DNA of 64,000 nucleotides, taken from positions 1,240,001 to 1,304,000 of the forward strand of contig NC_084929.1 of NCBI RefSeq assembly GCF_958298935.1. The letters run 5' to 3'. Position 1 is the first letter of the stretch, and the number at the start of each line of letters is the position of its first letter. Of this stretch, positions 11,724 to 21,958 are shown in pieces. The notes beneath the pieces are model-generated. The model had not been told where the DNA came from. It saw only the letters and a program-made list of their open reading frames with translations, and did no database searches. A program made the translations under genes and the position numbers. Source of the stretch: Phragmites australis (taxonomy: Eukaryota; Streptophyta; Magnoliopsida; Poales; Poaceae).

Positions 11724-12140
11724 TGTCGGAGAGTGAACTCCTGTCGCAGGGATCCCGAGAGACCCCTTTTTAGAGATTCGGCCGGGGGGATGATCCTAGA
11801 AAAGCTTGCACGGGAAATGAGCGGAAAAGGAAATAAAATGCGATGGCTTGCGGGGACACCGGGTTTTTGGACAGGTTCGGGCCGCGCGGAGGCGTAACAC
11901 CCTACTCCTGTATGAGTGTTATATCTATCCTTGAAGGAGATCCTTCAAGGGTATATCTGGTTCTCGAGGGAGAGCTGTTTACAAAGAGCAGGAGGCTCTT
12001 ATGTTCTAGCTAGCTGGTTTCTTGATTGTCTTGTGATCGGGGGTGGTGATTTCTTGTTCTTCGACTGACCTCTTGTTTTTCTCTTGTCCTCCTCTTTTTC
12101 GTTGTTCGTCTCTCTGTCCTCTCTAGCGTCCTCCTTCCTT

Positions 12141-12150
12141 TCCTTTTATA
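12141..12150 (-). promoter_or_regulatory. TATA box of the Tat LTR promoter
   Basis: Minus-strand TATAAAAGGA, about 500 bp downstream in transcript sense from the tandem array. RNA should start near 12110. The equivalent in the active 5' LTR is 24939-24948. Confidence 0.6.
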
Positions 12151-12646
12151 GATGCGCCGACCTCGACATATCCTGAATGGGAAAGAGGGGATGCCAATGC
12201 CCAGGTGCCACGGAGAAAGGCCTAATCATCTCATTTTTGGTGAAGTGACAGGGGCGGTGGAGGAAGGCGGCGCGCATTCGACCACTAGCCGCTGCGGAAG
12301 CTTCGGGGTGCCACAAAAAAAAGGCCCACCGGACAGCCTCAGAGGTGCCCGGTGCGCCCACTCTGTCTTGTTCTCCTGCCAGGGCAGGGTGGCAGGCCGA
12401 GTGCTTCGATTCTGGTAACGTTATCCCGAGGTGCGCAAGTGGAAACGGGACGGGACCCGTGCATTTAATGAACCCACGCCCCCCAGCCAGGGCATGGCCG
12501 GGTCTGACACTGGGGCGTGGGCAGCCGAGAATGTCAGGATGTCAGAATGCCAGGCCACGCGCGCCTATTAAATGCGGCATCGGGCCCTTGACTGGATGAC
12601 ACTCTGGCGACGGGGCCCTTTGAGTCTTTGAACGATCTTGCGCGAA

Positions 12647-13084
12647 CCTTCTGGGGACCGAGTCCCCGCGGGCTGCCACGTGCAGCCCCGAGCACCCTCT
12701 CCCGAGCACTTTAGAGGGACCTTCGGGGCACCGAGTCCTCGGGGGCTGCCACGCGCAGCCCCGAGCACCCTCTCCCGAGTACTTGAGTGAGACCTTCGGG
12801 GCACCGAGTCCTCGCGGGCTGCCACGTGCAGCCCCGAGCACCCTCTCCCGAGCACTTTAGAGGGACCTTCGGGGCACCGAGTCCTCGGGGGCTGCCACGC
12901 GCAGCCCCGAGCACCCTCTCCCGAGTACTTGAGTGAGACCTTCGGGGCACCGAGTCCTCGCGGGCTGCCACGTGCAGCCCCGAGCACCCTCTCCCGAGTA
13001 CTTGAGTGAGACCTTCGGGGCACCGAGTCCTCGCGGGCTGCCACGTGCAGCCCCGAGCACCCTCTCCCGAGTCTCTGCTTTTAC
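12647..13084. repeat. Six 73-bp tandem units in Tat LTR U3, each with a hairpin
   Basis: Units start at 12647, 12720, 12793, 12866, 12939 and 13012, exactly 73 bp apart. Each contains the stem GGGCTGC/GCAGCCC around CACGT, or CACGC in units 2 and 4. Four units therefore carry the palindrome CACGTG, a G-box of plant bZIP/bHLH sites. Alternate unit endings (AGCACTTTAGAGGGA and AGTACTTGAGTGAGA) suggest duplication of unit pairs. The location in U3 fits an enhancer array. Confidence 0.9.
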
Positions 13085-13162
13085 CTTGCAGGGTGGTGAT
13101 ATGTGGTGGGCGGCCGGTTTGGCCTCGGGACTTAGGGACCCCTGGTTCTAAATACACCGACA

Positions 13163-13177
13163 GTAGCCCCCGGGCCC
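13163..13177 (-). other. Candidate polypurine tract of the Tat element
   Basis: Immediately inside the 3' LTR. The minus strand reads GGGCCCGGGGGCTAC before TGTCGG. It is G-rich but not a clean purine run; the call rests on position. The same motif flanks the LTR at 54945. Confidence 0.5.
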
Positions 13178-13518
13178 GTTTGGCAGCCGATGGGACAGAG
13201 ACTGCGAATGGGCCCTTCGTCGCGACCGAGGTCAAGGCGGGCCGAATGCCACGCGGCAAGCTTTCCGGAGGTGGCCCCTGCGGTTTCTAGACATCAAGCA
13301 GACCCCAACGGGCAAATGAGTGGACGCGTGTCCATACAACTTCCGAGGGGTGTGATAATCATACGGGCGGCCCGTGCGGTTGCCGCGCAGATTGAGGAAA
13401 ATACGCCTGGCAAAATGCTGACATCGCGCGATCGGCGGGAGATTCGCCTGTCAGTTGCGTCGATCGAGGCGACACTTCGCCGAGCGAACCGTCGGGGCGG
13501 CAGTTTTTGAATTTTGAG

Positions 13519-13527
13519 ATATAAAAA
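13519..13527 (+). promoter_or_regulatory. TATA box of the Tat antisense extra ORF
   Basis: ATATAAAAA sits 127 bp upstream of the ATG at 13646, with a pyrimidine-rich, ATG-free leader between. Plus-strand RNA would start near 13550. The stretch 13163-13518 has no gene and separates this box from the LTR U3. The older Tat copy has a weaker TCTAAAAGG at the matching place (about 55325). Confidence 0.6.
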
Positions 13528-13645
13528 GGGGGGAAGGATCGGTCCGTTCCCTTTTTTCACGCTCCCTCGCACTCGCGCTTCTGCTTCTTTCGTGCTTCTA
13601 CTTTTCTCTCTCCTTCCACCGAAAACCACCCTCTTCTCCGACGAG

Positions 13646-15069
13646 ATGTCGAAGGTTGGAGGGGGACGCCGGGATCGGGCTCCGATCAGCGTTTTGCCGG
13701 AGTCTCGCCTGAGGAATGAGGAGGCGGCGGACAAAATTAGGAAGCTGCTGGTGCCGGAGGGTCAGGAAGGCGCTGTGGTGGTGAAGCCGGCAACTCTGAC
13801 GCCGGCGACGACCGTTCCCGGACGAACGGTCCTCTTCACCTCCTTCGTGGCGGCGGGGCTGGTGCCGCCGTTCTCCGCATTCTTCATGCAAGTGCTGGAG
13901 ACTTACGGCATCCAGATGGCGCACCTGAGCCCCAACTCCGTCGTGGCGCTGGCGGTCTTCGCCCATCTCTGCGAAATGTTCGTGGGGGTGGTGCCGTCGG
14001 CGACGCTGCTTCGCCATTTCTTCGTCCTTCGACCGGTGGGGAAGAAGAGGGGGCACTCCACGGCGGATGTTGCGGGGTGCTGCAACCTTCGGCTTCGGGA
14101 AGGCCTGGGGGACCAATATATCCCCCAGGTGGTGCGCAGCAAGTGGGAGGAGTGGCGACGGGACTGGTTCTTCGTCGACACCGACCCCCACGAGCGGCTC
14201 GAACTGCCAGAGAAGGCGGCGGAACCTCGGCGATCGACGTGGGAGGCGCCGCCGCCAGAAGATGCGAGGCTAAAGCCGGTGCTGGAGCGCATCCTGGAGC
14301 TACGCGAGTCCGGGCTAACCTCCGTTATGGTGGTCGCGGACTTCCTGCGACGTCGACTGGCGCCCTTGCGGGAGCGGGCCCGGCCAAGCTGGTTCTACAC
14401 CGGGCCGGAGGACATCACCAGGACCCAGATCGGCGCGAGCTGGGATCTGGGGCAGGCGGAGCTGCGAGGGATGATCCGAGTGATCACCGGGTCGGAGGAC
14501 ATGAGCCGGGCGGAGCTTCCGTGGCCGGAGATGGCGCTCTGCGCCAATCCCGACCGGGTGGCTATCCTGAAGCGGCTGCCGGAGTTCGACGCCCAAGGGC
14601 CCGTGGACCGGCCAAGAAGCCGGAGTCCCGAGGCCTCCGAACTCCCCGGGCTGGAAGATCTCCTGGGCGAGGAGGGCGTTGGCAGCGCGGCGCAGGCCGG
14701 CGACGGGGCTGCCGCAACCAGCAGCCGCCGCGCCGGAGAAGAGGCTGCCCCCGAAGCTGCCGCGGAGTCGACGCCGGGAGACCGGGGAAAAAGACCCCGG
14801 AATTTGATCCTGCCGCCGGAGTCTCCGCCGTCGCCGACGGCAGCGGCGGCGTTCCCGGTACTGGAGCCGCGCCTGGTGCGGATGGGGCCCGCGCCGACGC
14901 CTGCGACCACGCCGGCGACCTGCACGGCGGAGTCCGAGACTCGGGCGGCGGCACCCGAGGCCCGTGCTGTGGCCCAGCCGAGCCCCCAGCGAAAGAGGCG
15001 GCGGGAGGGGTCCGGACCGACGTCACCGGACCCGGACGTCCGGCTCCCAGCGGCCAAGTGGCGATATCG
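13646..15069 (+). CDS. Tat antisense extra ORF, exon 1 (putative gypsy-type transposon domain)
   Basis: Start ATG at 13646 (MSKVGG) is chosen because it is the first ATG after the TATA box and is conserved at 55477 in the other Tat copy; the in-frame ATG at 13514 lies upstream of the TATA box. Residues about 55-290 match the plant Transposase_28 family (putative gypsy type transposon, PF04195): VLFTSFVAAGLVPPFSAFF, FAHLCEMFVGV, STADVAGCC, WFYTGPEDITRTQIG. A Pro/Ala-rich linker follows, with two basic patches (GKRPRN, RKRRR) that could act in nuclear import. The exon ends at the GTGAGT donor; reading on stops at once. The gene is convergent with pol. Its function is unknown. Confidence 0.85.
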
Positions 15070-15146
15070 GTGAGTTATTTCTCTTGCTTTCCCATGGGTA
15101 TTTTCGGCCCGAACTAAGTTTTGACTCTTTTACTTGTCTCCCGTAG
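15070..15146 (+). other. 77-bp intron of the Tat extra ORF
   Basis: GTGAGTTATT donor, pyrimidine-rich CTTGTCTCCCGTAG acceptor. Removing it joins CG to G, an Arg codon, and keeps the frame into exon 2. The diverged Tat copy has an intron at the same place (56949-57037, GTAAGT to TTTTGCAG), which supports it strongly. Confidence 0.85.
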
Positions 15147-16836
15147 GCCGGCCGCAGCCGTTGCGGCGTCGGAGAAGGAGCAGGCGCCAAGGGCGGAGCC
15201 GAACCTGCCCGCTGCGCCAGCGCAGGCAAGTGTAGGAACGGCGGAGGCGCCGATTGACGTGGAGGCGTCAATCGACGGGGCGGCTGTGGGGAGAGAGGTA
15301 GTGGCGGCGACTACGGAAACGGCGCCGGCGGAACCTACCCCGGGCGCGGAGAGCCCGGGGCGGAGAACAGTGGAGGCGGATGCCTCGTCGGGACCGGTGG
15401 CCAAGGCGGCTGATGCAGGAGCGCAGCCGCCGTCCGAGGCCTTGGTTCCGGAGGAGCCTACCCCGGTCAGTCAGAGCCCGGGGCGGATGGCGGCGCAGGG
15501 CCCGGCGGAGAGCTTGGCCCCCCTGGAGGGATCCGGCGGAGAAGCTCGGGAGCCCTCGGCGCTCGCGGTGCCCGGCCGGCCTACCGATCCCTTCTCGGCC
15601 GCCATTGAAGGCGTCCGAGCTGCCGTCGAGCAGTTGGGCGCGGCGGTGGATGCCAAGGAGGGGGAGCTCGAAGCCGAGCGCGCCCGCCTGGCACTGGAGA
15701 GGGCGCAGCTGGCCGGCGCCCGAGAGGAGGCCCGTGCGGCAACCGTGCGGGAGCAAAAACTCCTTGATGACATCCGCGCGGGAGCCGCGCGGGAACTTGA
15801 AGACGCCGCCCGCCTGGCCGAGGCGTCGAGGCGGCAGGCTGCCGATGCCCTTGCCAGGATGGGGCAGGCGCAGGTGAGGGAGGCGGCGGTCACGTCCCGG
15901 GAGCGGCTTGCAGAGGAGCGGCAGGCCGAGCTGGCCCGCCGAGAGGGCGCGGTCGAGAAGACGCGCGCCGACCTCCAGCGCTGGGAAGACGACCTCCAGA
16001 GGATCAGAGGAGAAATCAAGCGCTGGGAAGAAGACGTCTCCATCCGGGAAGTGGACAACGCGCTGTCTGCGTCTGACCTCGGAGCCCGGGAGGACTCGGT
16101 GGTCCAGCAGGAGGAGGCGCTGGCCCGGCGGGAGAGTGAGCTGAGTCGCCGGGAAGGCGAGCTGAGTCGCCGGGAAGGCGAGGCAGCTGCCGCGGCGGCC
16201 GCCGCGGCTACCAGGGCGGAAGAGAACGCGAAACACGAGGCGGAACTGACCGCCCGTGAACAGGCCCTGTCCGAGGTGGTGGCCAAGGCGAAGCAGGATG
16301 CTGCCCCTGCCGCAGCCGGCGGTTCTTCTGGTCCGGCCGGGGACCAGGGACTTGAGGCACAGCTGCGGGTCGCCAAGGAGAAGCTCGAGGCGGCCTTCGT
16401 CTCGCGGGTTAACCTGGTGCAGATGCTGGAGGATATACTCCGGCGGATGCGACGGGCCATGGAGAAAGGCGGCCTTGGGCGGCTTGTCGGCGACACGAAG
16501 GGCGACGGCCCCGCACGGCAAGTGCTGGAGCTGCAGCAAGTCTGCGAGCGCCTCGAGACCCTGCCCTGGGCAGTCCAGGAGCTCGCTGCCCGGGAGGGAC
16601 GTGGCCTGGCTCATGCCGTGGCTGAGCATGTCCTGGCCTGCTACCGAAGCAGGGACCCGAACTTCCCGCTGGAGCCGGCGCGGGAGGGAGTGGTCGAGGC
16701 TGAGGAGGAGGCCGCCCGGGCAGCGGTTAGCAGTACCGCCTCTGCGGTGGCGGCCGGCTTCAGGCGGGAGGTGCCGCCACCGCCAGCCCCCGGGGACGAC
16801 TCAGAAGACTCAGCCGACGCCTCTGCCGCAGACTAG
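15147..16836 (+). CDS. Tat antisense extra ORF, exon 2 (long coiled coil)
   Basis: Opens in phase after the intron and ends at 16836; the spliced protein is about 1037 residues. The first 150 residues are a low-complexity Ala/Pro/Glu linker. A roughly 300-residue charged, heptad-like stretch follows, with repeats such as LSRREGE twice in a row, predicted to form a coiled coil. After a Gly/Ser break comes a compact helical end (LVQMLEDILRRMRRAMEKGG). No enzymatic motif is seen, so oligomerisation or a scaffold role is only a guess. The frame is uninterrupted, and a related protein is encoded in the second Tat copy. Confidence 0.85.
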
Positions 16837-17265
16837 GCCGTCGGCGCCCTTATCTTTTTTGTTGCAGATGTAGGAGTGAACCTTTAGAAAAAGCTTTGTC
16901 CAGGTCTTGTGAATATAATGGCAGCTTTTCCTTGGGCTCGAAACTCCAATTTCTTTTGTATGCTTGAGGTTTCTTTCCGGCGCTCTGTCTGGAAGTCCCG
17001 AGGAGTACTCAGTCGGGCCGCTCCCGACCTTTCCATCCCCGAAAAACGAAGTAGTTGTGGTCGCCGGTGTTGGCGCAGCTAGCCTTCGAGCTCTCGCGAG
17101 TCCGTACTGCCTAGCTTAAGAAACAAAGACACAGACTCCCTGCCCGGGAGATAGAACGGCCCTGCCCGGAACACGCCGTGCCCAGTGAACACCTTTTCAC
17201 TTTGCGACCACTCAGCCGGTAGAAGGGAGACGCGTGCGAGCGAGAATGTGACCAAGAGTCCTCGC

Positions 17266-17395
17266 GGTTCGGTGGTGCCCGGGCTCAAAAAAGGGCCGGA
17301 CCGAGTACTGACAGCCTGCCCCCAAGGCCTGAGCTCCGGACTACTCGAGCAGCTCGAGTGATAGGATTACCCAGGGCACCTGAGGACTCGGTAGT
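17266..17395. repeat. Diverged direct repeat, copy 1, with ACTCGAG hairpin
   Basis: Shares GGTTCGGTGG, CCTGAGCTCCGG and the hairpin ACTCGAG-CAG-CTCGAGT (17343-17359) with copy 2. Similarity seems to extend weakly to about 17640. Confidence 0.7.
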
Positions 17396-18038
17396 GCTCG
17401 GGGTCCTTAAGAGCGGACCGACCACCACGACCACCACGAAGGGCTTCGGTCGAACGTTATCGCACGCACGGTACTCCTTTCTACGAACCGCTCTGTCGTT
17501 CTAGAAAAAGGCCGACACGCGGCAGGGTTTGTTCACGGGCCAGGAGACCACCTCACCGAGCAGATTAAAGCGCGAGAGCCCCCGAGAATGACTCGGGAAC
17601 ATAAAGTTACTGAAAGCAGATTTGTTTGAATATAACCACTCACCGGGCAGCCGTCGGCCTTCCGGCCAGCCGACCCAGAAGGGGTTGATTCCGAGCCCGG
17701 GGGCCCGGGAACTTGATCCTTTCAACGGAGCGCCCGACCGCCCATGGGCATACGAGGCTCCTAGGGTCGGGTGATCTCGACCACCCAAGCCTAGGCGGTA
17801 GGACCACCCGAAGAACCCTGGGGGCCGACCAGAGACCGGGGCATTGAAGCCCTCGCGGCCGAGCTGCTTGTGATTGCTGTCCTGTGACTTGATAGAGAAA
17901 ATGTAGAATTTCTTTGTCTGGTGCGCTTTGTTAGTGCGGTACTTGCCTTAGACTGCTCTTGTTTTTTTTGACCCGAGACCCCTCGAATACCCGAACCGGA
18001 AGACAAGGGCGGACAGAGGCATAACCTAGAGGTCCTAT

Positions 18039-18168
18039 GGTTCGGTGGCACCCGGGTATGACAGGCCAGACCGAGCACCGACAGCTCGCTCCGGGGGCCT
18101 GAGCTCCGGCCTACTCGAGCAGCTCGAGTGATGGGATTACTCAGAGCGCCCCGAAACTCGGTTAGTGC
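18039..18168. repeat. Diverged direct repeat, copy 2, with ACTCGAG hairpin
   Basis: Partner of 17266-17395. The hairpin at 18113-18129 is unchanged although the rest has diverged. Confidence 0.7.
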
Positions 18169-18502
18169 CCGGGAGCCCGTCACGACACCGAACACCACAG
18201 CCTACCACGTCGGACGTAAGTCAGCGGCGACTGCCCGCATGTATACCGATTGGGATTCTTTTATCAATGGGAAAAAACGAGAGAGCGAACTTTTTCTCGC
18301 ACAATCGAGCACCTCACCAGACAGGTTAAACATAGGGAATCCAGAGAAATAATTCGCCATAGTGATTGCTTTATTAAAATACTGAACGTACGATATTTAC
18401 AAGGTTGGGCGACAGCGATTTACCATACGGGGCGAAGCCTCCAGATTGCTCGGGCGAGGAGAAGCCCCCGGCCTTATCAACCTGAACCGCGAGCTTGACC
18501 AT

Positions 18503-21500
18503 CTACGGGTAGAAGCGTCGGAGATGCTCGATGTTCCACGGATTCGGGAGTGGCTGCCCCTCCTCCGTTGCCAACCTGAAAGAACCTGCCCGGGGGACCG
18601 CGATCACGGTGAACGGACCTTCCCACACAGGGGACAACTTATTCATTCCTTCGCGCGACTGGATGCGCCGGAGAACTAGGTCCCCCACCTCGAAAGACCG
18701 GGCCCGGACGTGACGCAGATGATAACGGCGCAAACTCTGCTGGTACCGAGCCGCCCGGACAGCAGAACGCCGCCGGCGCTCTTCCAGGTAGTCTACGTCG
18801 TCGCGCCTTTGATGCTCCTGCTCACCCTCAGAGTACGCGTGCACTCGAGGGGAGCCTAGAGTAAGCTCGGAGGGGAGGACCGCCTCGGCGCCGTAGACGA
18901 GGAAGAAAGGAGTTTCCCCGGTGGCGCGGCTTGGCGTAGTCCGGTTGGCCCATAGCACGGCCGGCAGCTCATCTACCCATCCCTTCCCGTGCCTAGCGAG
19001 CACGTCATAGGTCCGGGTCTTGAGGCCCTTTAGTATCTCCGCGTTGGCACGCTCGACCTGCCCGTTACTCCGAGGATGAGCGACGGAAGCGAAGCAAAGT
19101 TTGATGCCAAGATCCTCGCAATAGTCCCCGAACAAGGCACTAGTGAACTGGGTGCCGTTGTCGGTGATGATCCGATTGGGGACGCCAAATCGACCAGTGA
19201 TGCCGCGGATAAACTGGAGCGCCGTGCCTTTGGTTATCTTGACGACCGGGACTGCCTCCGGCCATTTGGTGAATTTGTCGATAGCGACATATAGGTACGC
19301 ATAGCCCCCGATTGCTCGGGGGAATGGACCCAAAATGTCCAAACCCCAGACCGCGAAAGGCCATGACAGGGGAATGGTATGGAGAGCCTGAGCTGGCTGG
19401 TGAACCTGCTTTGCATGGAACTGGCATGCCCTGCAGCGCCGAACCAGCTCGGAAGCATCCTGGAGAGCTGTGGGCCAGTAGAAACCTTGCCGGAAGGCTT
19501 TCCCGACCAGCGTGCGGAACGATGAATGGCCACCGCACTCGCCCTCGTGGATCTCAGCGAGAAGATCGCCGCCTTCTGCCCGAGAGATGCATTTCAGGAG
19601 AACACCTCCAGCGCTACGTCGGTAGAGATCCCCGTCTACTATGGCATAGCGTTTGGACTGCCGAGCAACCCTTTCGGCAGTCGCCTCATCCTCGGGTAGG
19701 AACCTTTCTTTCAAGTACCCTCGGATGTCAGACATCCACGAGGCATCTTGAGAACATTCGGTGAGCACAGCGCACTCGCCGGATGGCGGCGCCCTGACGG
19801 GGCTTCCCACTGAGGGCACCGCCGGGGTCCCCTGAATTGAGTTCGAGGTTTCCCCTTCACCCTGTTCGGCAGGCAGGATGGAAGGCCGTGTGAGTCTTTC
19901 TTCAAAGACTCCGGCAGGGACGCGCGCACGTGATGAGGCCAGGCGAGATAGCTCGTCGGCCGAAGCGTTGTCGCGGCGAGGGATATGCCGCAATTCAAGG
20001 CCATCGAAGCGTTTCTCGAGCTTCCTGACCGCGGCCACGTACGCCGTCATTTGAGGATCCGTGCACTGGTACTCCTTGGAGACCTGGTTGACGACCAGCT
20101 GGGAGTCCCCCTTGACCAGGAGGCGACGAATCCCGAGCCCCACCGCAGCCCGGAGGCCGGCGATGAGACCTTCATACTCCGCCATGTTGTTGGATGCGCA
20201 GAAATGCAACTGTACGACGTACCGGAGCTCTTCACCCGTTGGGGAGGTGAGAACCACTCCGGCCCCTGCGCCTTTCAGCGAGAGGGAGCCGTCGAAGTGC
20301 ATGACCCAGTACCCGGGCATGTCGCGCCCGGGATAGGCAGAAAACTCTTCTGGGTCGACGCAGGGGATGGGGGTCCACTCCGCCAAGAAGTCGGAGAGCG
20401 CCTGGCTTTTAATTGCCTGGCGACTAACGAAGTGTAGATCGAACTCCGCCAGCTCTACTGCCCATTTGACAACGCGCCCGGTGCCCTCCCGATTTCGGAG
20501 AATGGGTCCTAGTGGATAAGTGGTAACCACTGAGACTTTGTGCGCCTGGAAGTAGTGGCGCAGCTTCCGGGAGGCGACGAGCACGGCATAGAGCAGCTTC
20601 TGAGCCTGAGGATACCTTGTCTTGGCTTCCCGGAGGACCTCGCTGACGAAGTACACCGGTCGCTGTGCCCGGCGGGCCCGGACGGTGGCCCCGCCCGGGG
20701 GGCTGCTACAGCCCCCAGGGGCGACGGCATGGTCGGGGTTGGCCGGGCATTCGAGCTCGATTCCTTGGCTAGGAAGAGCATCGTGCTCGGGCTCGACCCC
20801 TAGCTCCGGGGGAGCCACGAGGACATGTGAGTGGTCGGGGGCCTCTGGGAGCTGGGACCCAGCATCCGGCCCTGAACACTCGTCTCGCTCCACCACCAAT
20901 ACTACGCTCACAACCTGAGGAGTGGCCGAAACGTAAAGTAGCAGGGGCTCACCTTGAGAAGGAGCCACCAAAACGGGCGGCGAGGTAAGGTATTTCTTTA
21001 AGTCGCGGAAGGCCTGCTCGGCCTCCGGCGTCCAGTCGAAATGACCGGATCTCTTCAGAAGCTTGAAGAGGGGGAGCCCCCGTTCCCCGAGCTTGGAGAT
21101 GAAGCGCCCGAGGGCGGCCATGCAGCCGGCGAGGCGCTGGACCTCCTTGAGTCGAGCCGGGGGTCGCATCTGCTCGATGGCCCGGATCTTCTCCGGATTG
21201 ACCTCGATTCCTCGGCCAGAGACCAAGAAACCAAGGAGCTTGCCCGCCGGGACCCCGAAGACACATTTCTCCGGGTTGAGCTTGAGGCGGGTAGAGCGGA
21301 GACTGTCGAAAGTCTCGGCAAGGTCCTCGAGCAGGGTGGCGCGGTCTCGGGTTTTGACCACGAGATCGTCGATGTAGGCCTCGACGTTGCGGCCGACCTG
21401 CGAGTTAAGTGTGATTCGAATGGCGCGCTGGAAGGATGATCCAGCGTTGCGCAGGCCGAAGGGCATTGACATGTAGCAATAAGTCCCCACCGGGGTAGTA

Positions 21501-21958
21501 AAAGCAGTTTTTTCCTCGTCCCCTATGGCCATGCGAATCTGGTGATACCCAGAATTCGCGTCTAGGAAGCACAAAAGATCACATCCCGCAGTTGAATCTA
21601 TGATTTGATCAATGCGAGGTAAAGGGAAAGGATCTTTTGGACAAGCCTTGTTAAGGTCGGTGTAGTCCACGCACATGCGGAGCTTGCCGTTGGCCTTCGG
21701 GACGACGACTGGATTTGCTAACCAGTCGGGGTGGAGGACTTCTCGGATAAATCCGGCGTCGAGGAGCTTGCGGACTTGCTCGCGGATGAACTCCTGGCGC
21801 TCTGGCGCCTGCCGCCGGACCTTCTGCTTCACCGGGCGAGCGTCCGGACGCACGGCCAAGTGATGCTCGATCACCTCCCTAGGGATCCCGGGCATATCGG
21901 ACGGTTGCCAGGCAAACACGTCTGCGTTAGCCCGGAGGAAGGCGACGAGCGCGCTTTC
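18503..21958 (-). CDS. Tat pol: RT, RNase H, archaeal-type RNase H, integrase
   Basis: Open for 1151 codons directly after the gag-protease TAG and in the same frame. There is no ATG near its start, so expression presumably needs readthrough or another bypass. Numbering from MFAWQP (21919): RT with YIDD at 182-185; first RNase H about 325-515 with a roughly 70-residue insertion (345-418); second RNase H with D543 (HFDGS), E581, D605 (KGDSQ) and D650; integrase zinc finger H791, H798, C829, C832; catalytic D861 (GLDILG), D920 (TDNGTQ), E956 (QVERAN), a D,D-35-E spacing. The C-terminal domain has no chromodomain, as expected for Tat. All key residues are present. Confidence 0.93.
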   Translation of the reverse strand, partial: ESALVAFLRANADVFAWQPSDMPGIPREVIEHHLAVRPDARPVKQKVRRQAPERQEFIREQVRKLLDAGFIREVLHPDWLANPVVVPKANGKLRMCVDYTDLNKACPKDPFPLPRIDQIIDSTAGCDLLCFLDANSGYHQIRMAIGDEEKTAFTTPVGTYCYMSMPFGLRNAGSSFQRAIRITLNSQVGRNVEAYIDDLVVKTRDRATLLEDLAETFDSLRSTRLKLNPEKCVFGVPAGKLLGFLVSGRGIEVNPEKIRAIEQMRPPARLKEVQRLAGCMAALGRFISKLGERGLPLFKLLKRSGHFDWTPEAEQAFRDLKKYLTSPPVLVAPSQGEPLLLYVSATPQVVSVVLVVERDECSGPDAGSQLPEAPDHSHVLVAPPELGVEPEHDALPSQGIELECPANPDHAVAPGGCSSPPGGATVRARRAQRPVYFVSEVLREAKTRYPQAQKLLYAVLVASRKLRHYFQAHKVSVVTTYPLGPILRNREGTGRVVKWAVELAEFDLHFVSRQAIKSQALSDFLAEWTPIPCVDPEEFSAYPGRDMPGYWVMHFDGSLSLKGAGAGVVLTSPTGEELRYVVQLHFCASNNMAEYEGLIAGLRAAVGLGIRRLLVKGDSQLVVNQVSKEYQCTDPQMTAYVAAVRKLEKRFDGLELRHIPRRDNASADELSRLASSRARVPAGVFEERLTRPSILPAEQGEGETSNSIQGTPAVPSVGSPVRAPPSGECAVLTECSQDASWMSDIRGYLKERFLPEDEATAERVARQSKRYAIVDGDLYRRSAGGVLLKCISRAEGGDLLAEIHEGECGGHSSFRTLVGKAFRQGFYWPTALQDASELVRRCRACQFHAKQVHQPAQALHTIPLSWPFAVWGLDILGPFPRAIGGYAYLYVAIDKFTKWPEAVPVVKITKGTALQFIRGITGRFGVPNRIITDNGTQFTSALFGDYCEDLGIKLCFASVAHPRSNGQVERANAEILKGLKTRTYDVLARHGKGWVDELPAVLWANRTTPSRATGETPFFLVYGAEAVLPSELTLGSPRVHAYSEGEQEHQRRDDVDYLEERRRRSAVRAARYQQSLRRYHLRHVRARSFEVGDLVLRRIQSREGMNKLSPVWEGPFTVIAVPRAGSFRLATEEGQPLPNPWNIEHLRRFYP

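Larger units (their letters stand above)
11724..13162 (-). repeat. 3' LTR of the intact Tat element
   Basis: 1439 bp, TGTCGGAGAG to TACACCGACA. U3 is at the right end because the element reads on the minus strand. It carries the 73-bp array (12647-13084) and a TATA box at 12141-12150. Open frames across the array are translated repeat, not genes. Confidence 0.93.
16837..18502. other. Noncoding stretch between convergent extra ORF and pol
   Basis: 1.67 kb with no credible gene. It serves as the 3' region of both the extra ORF (plus) and pol (minus). It holds a diverged direct repeat about 773 bp apart, each copy with a perfect hairpin. Confidence 0.7.

Noticed and set aside
12647..13084. CRISPR-like array
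   Set aside because: Units are contiguous 73-bp tandem repeats without unique spacers, inside an LTR of a plant retrotransposon.
12568..13259. Several overlapping frames in the Tat LTR with repeating peptides
   Set aside because: Translation of the 73-bp tandem array in different frames; also present in the other LTR.
15268..16629. 453-codon open frame on the minus strand across extra ORF exon 2
   Set aside because: Shadow of a GC-rich coiled-coil gene: biased composition with no domain signature, while the plus strand has splice sites and a conserved domain.
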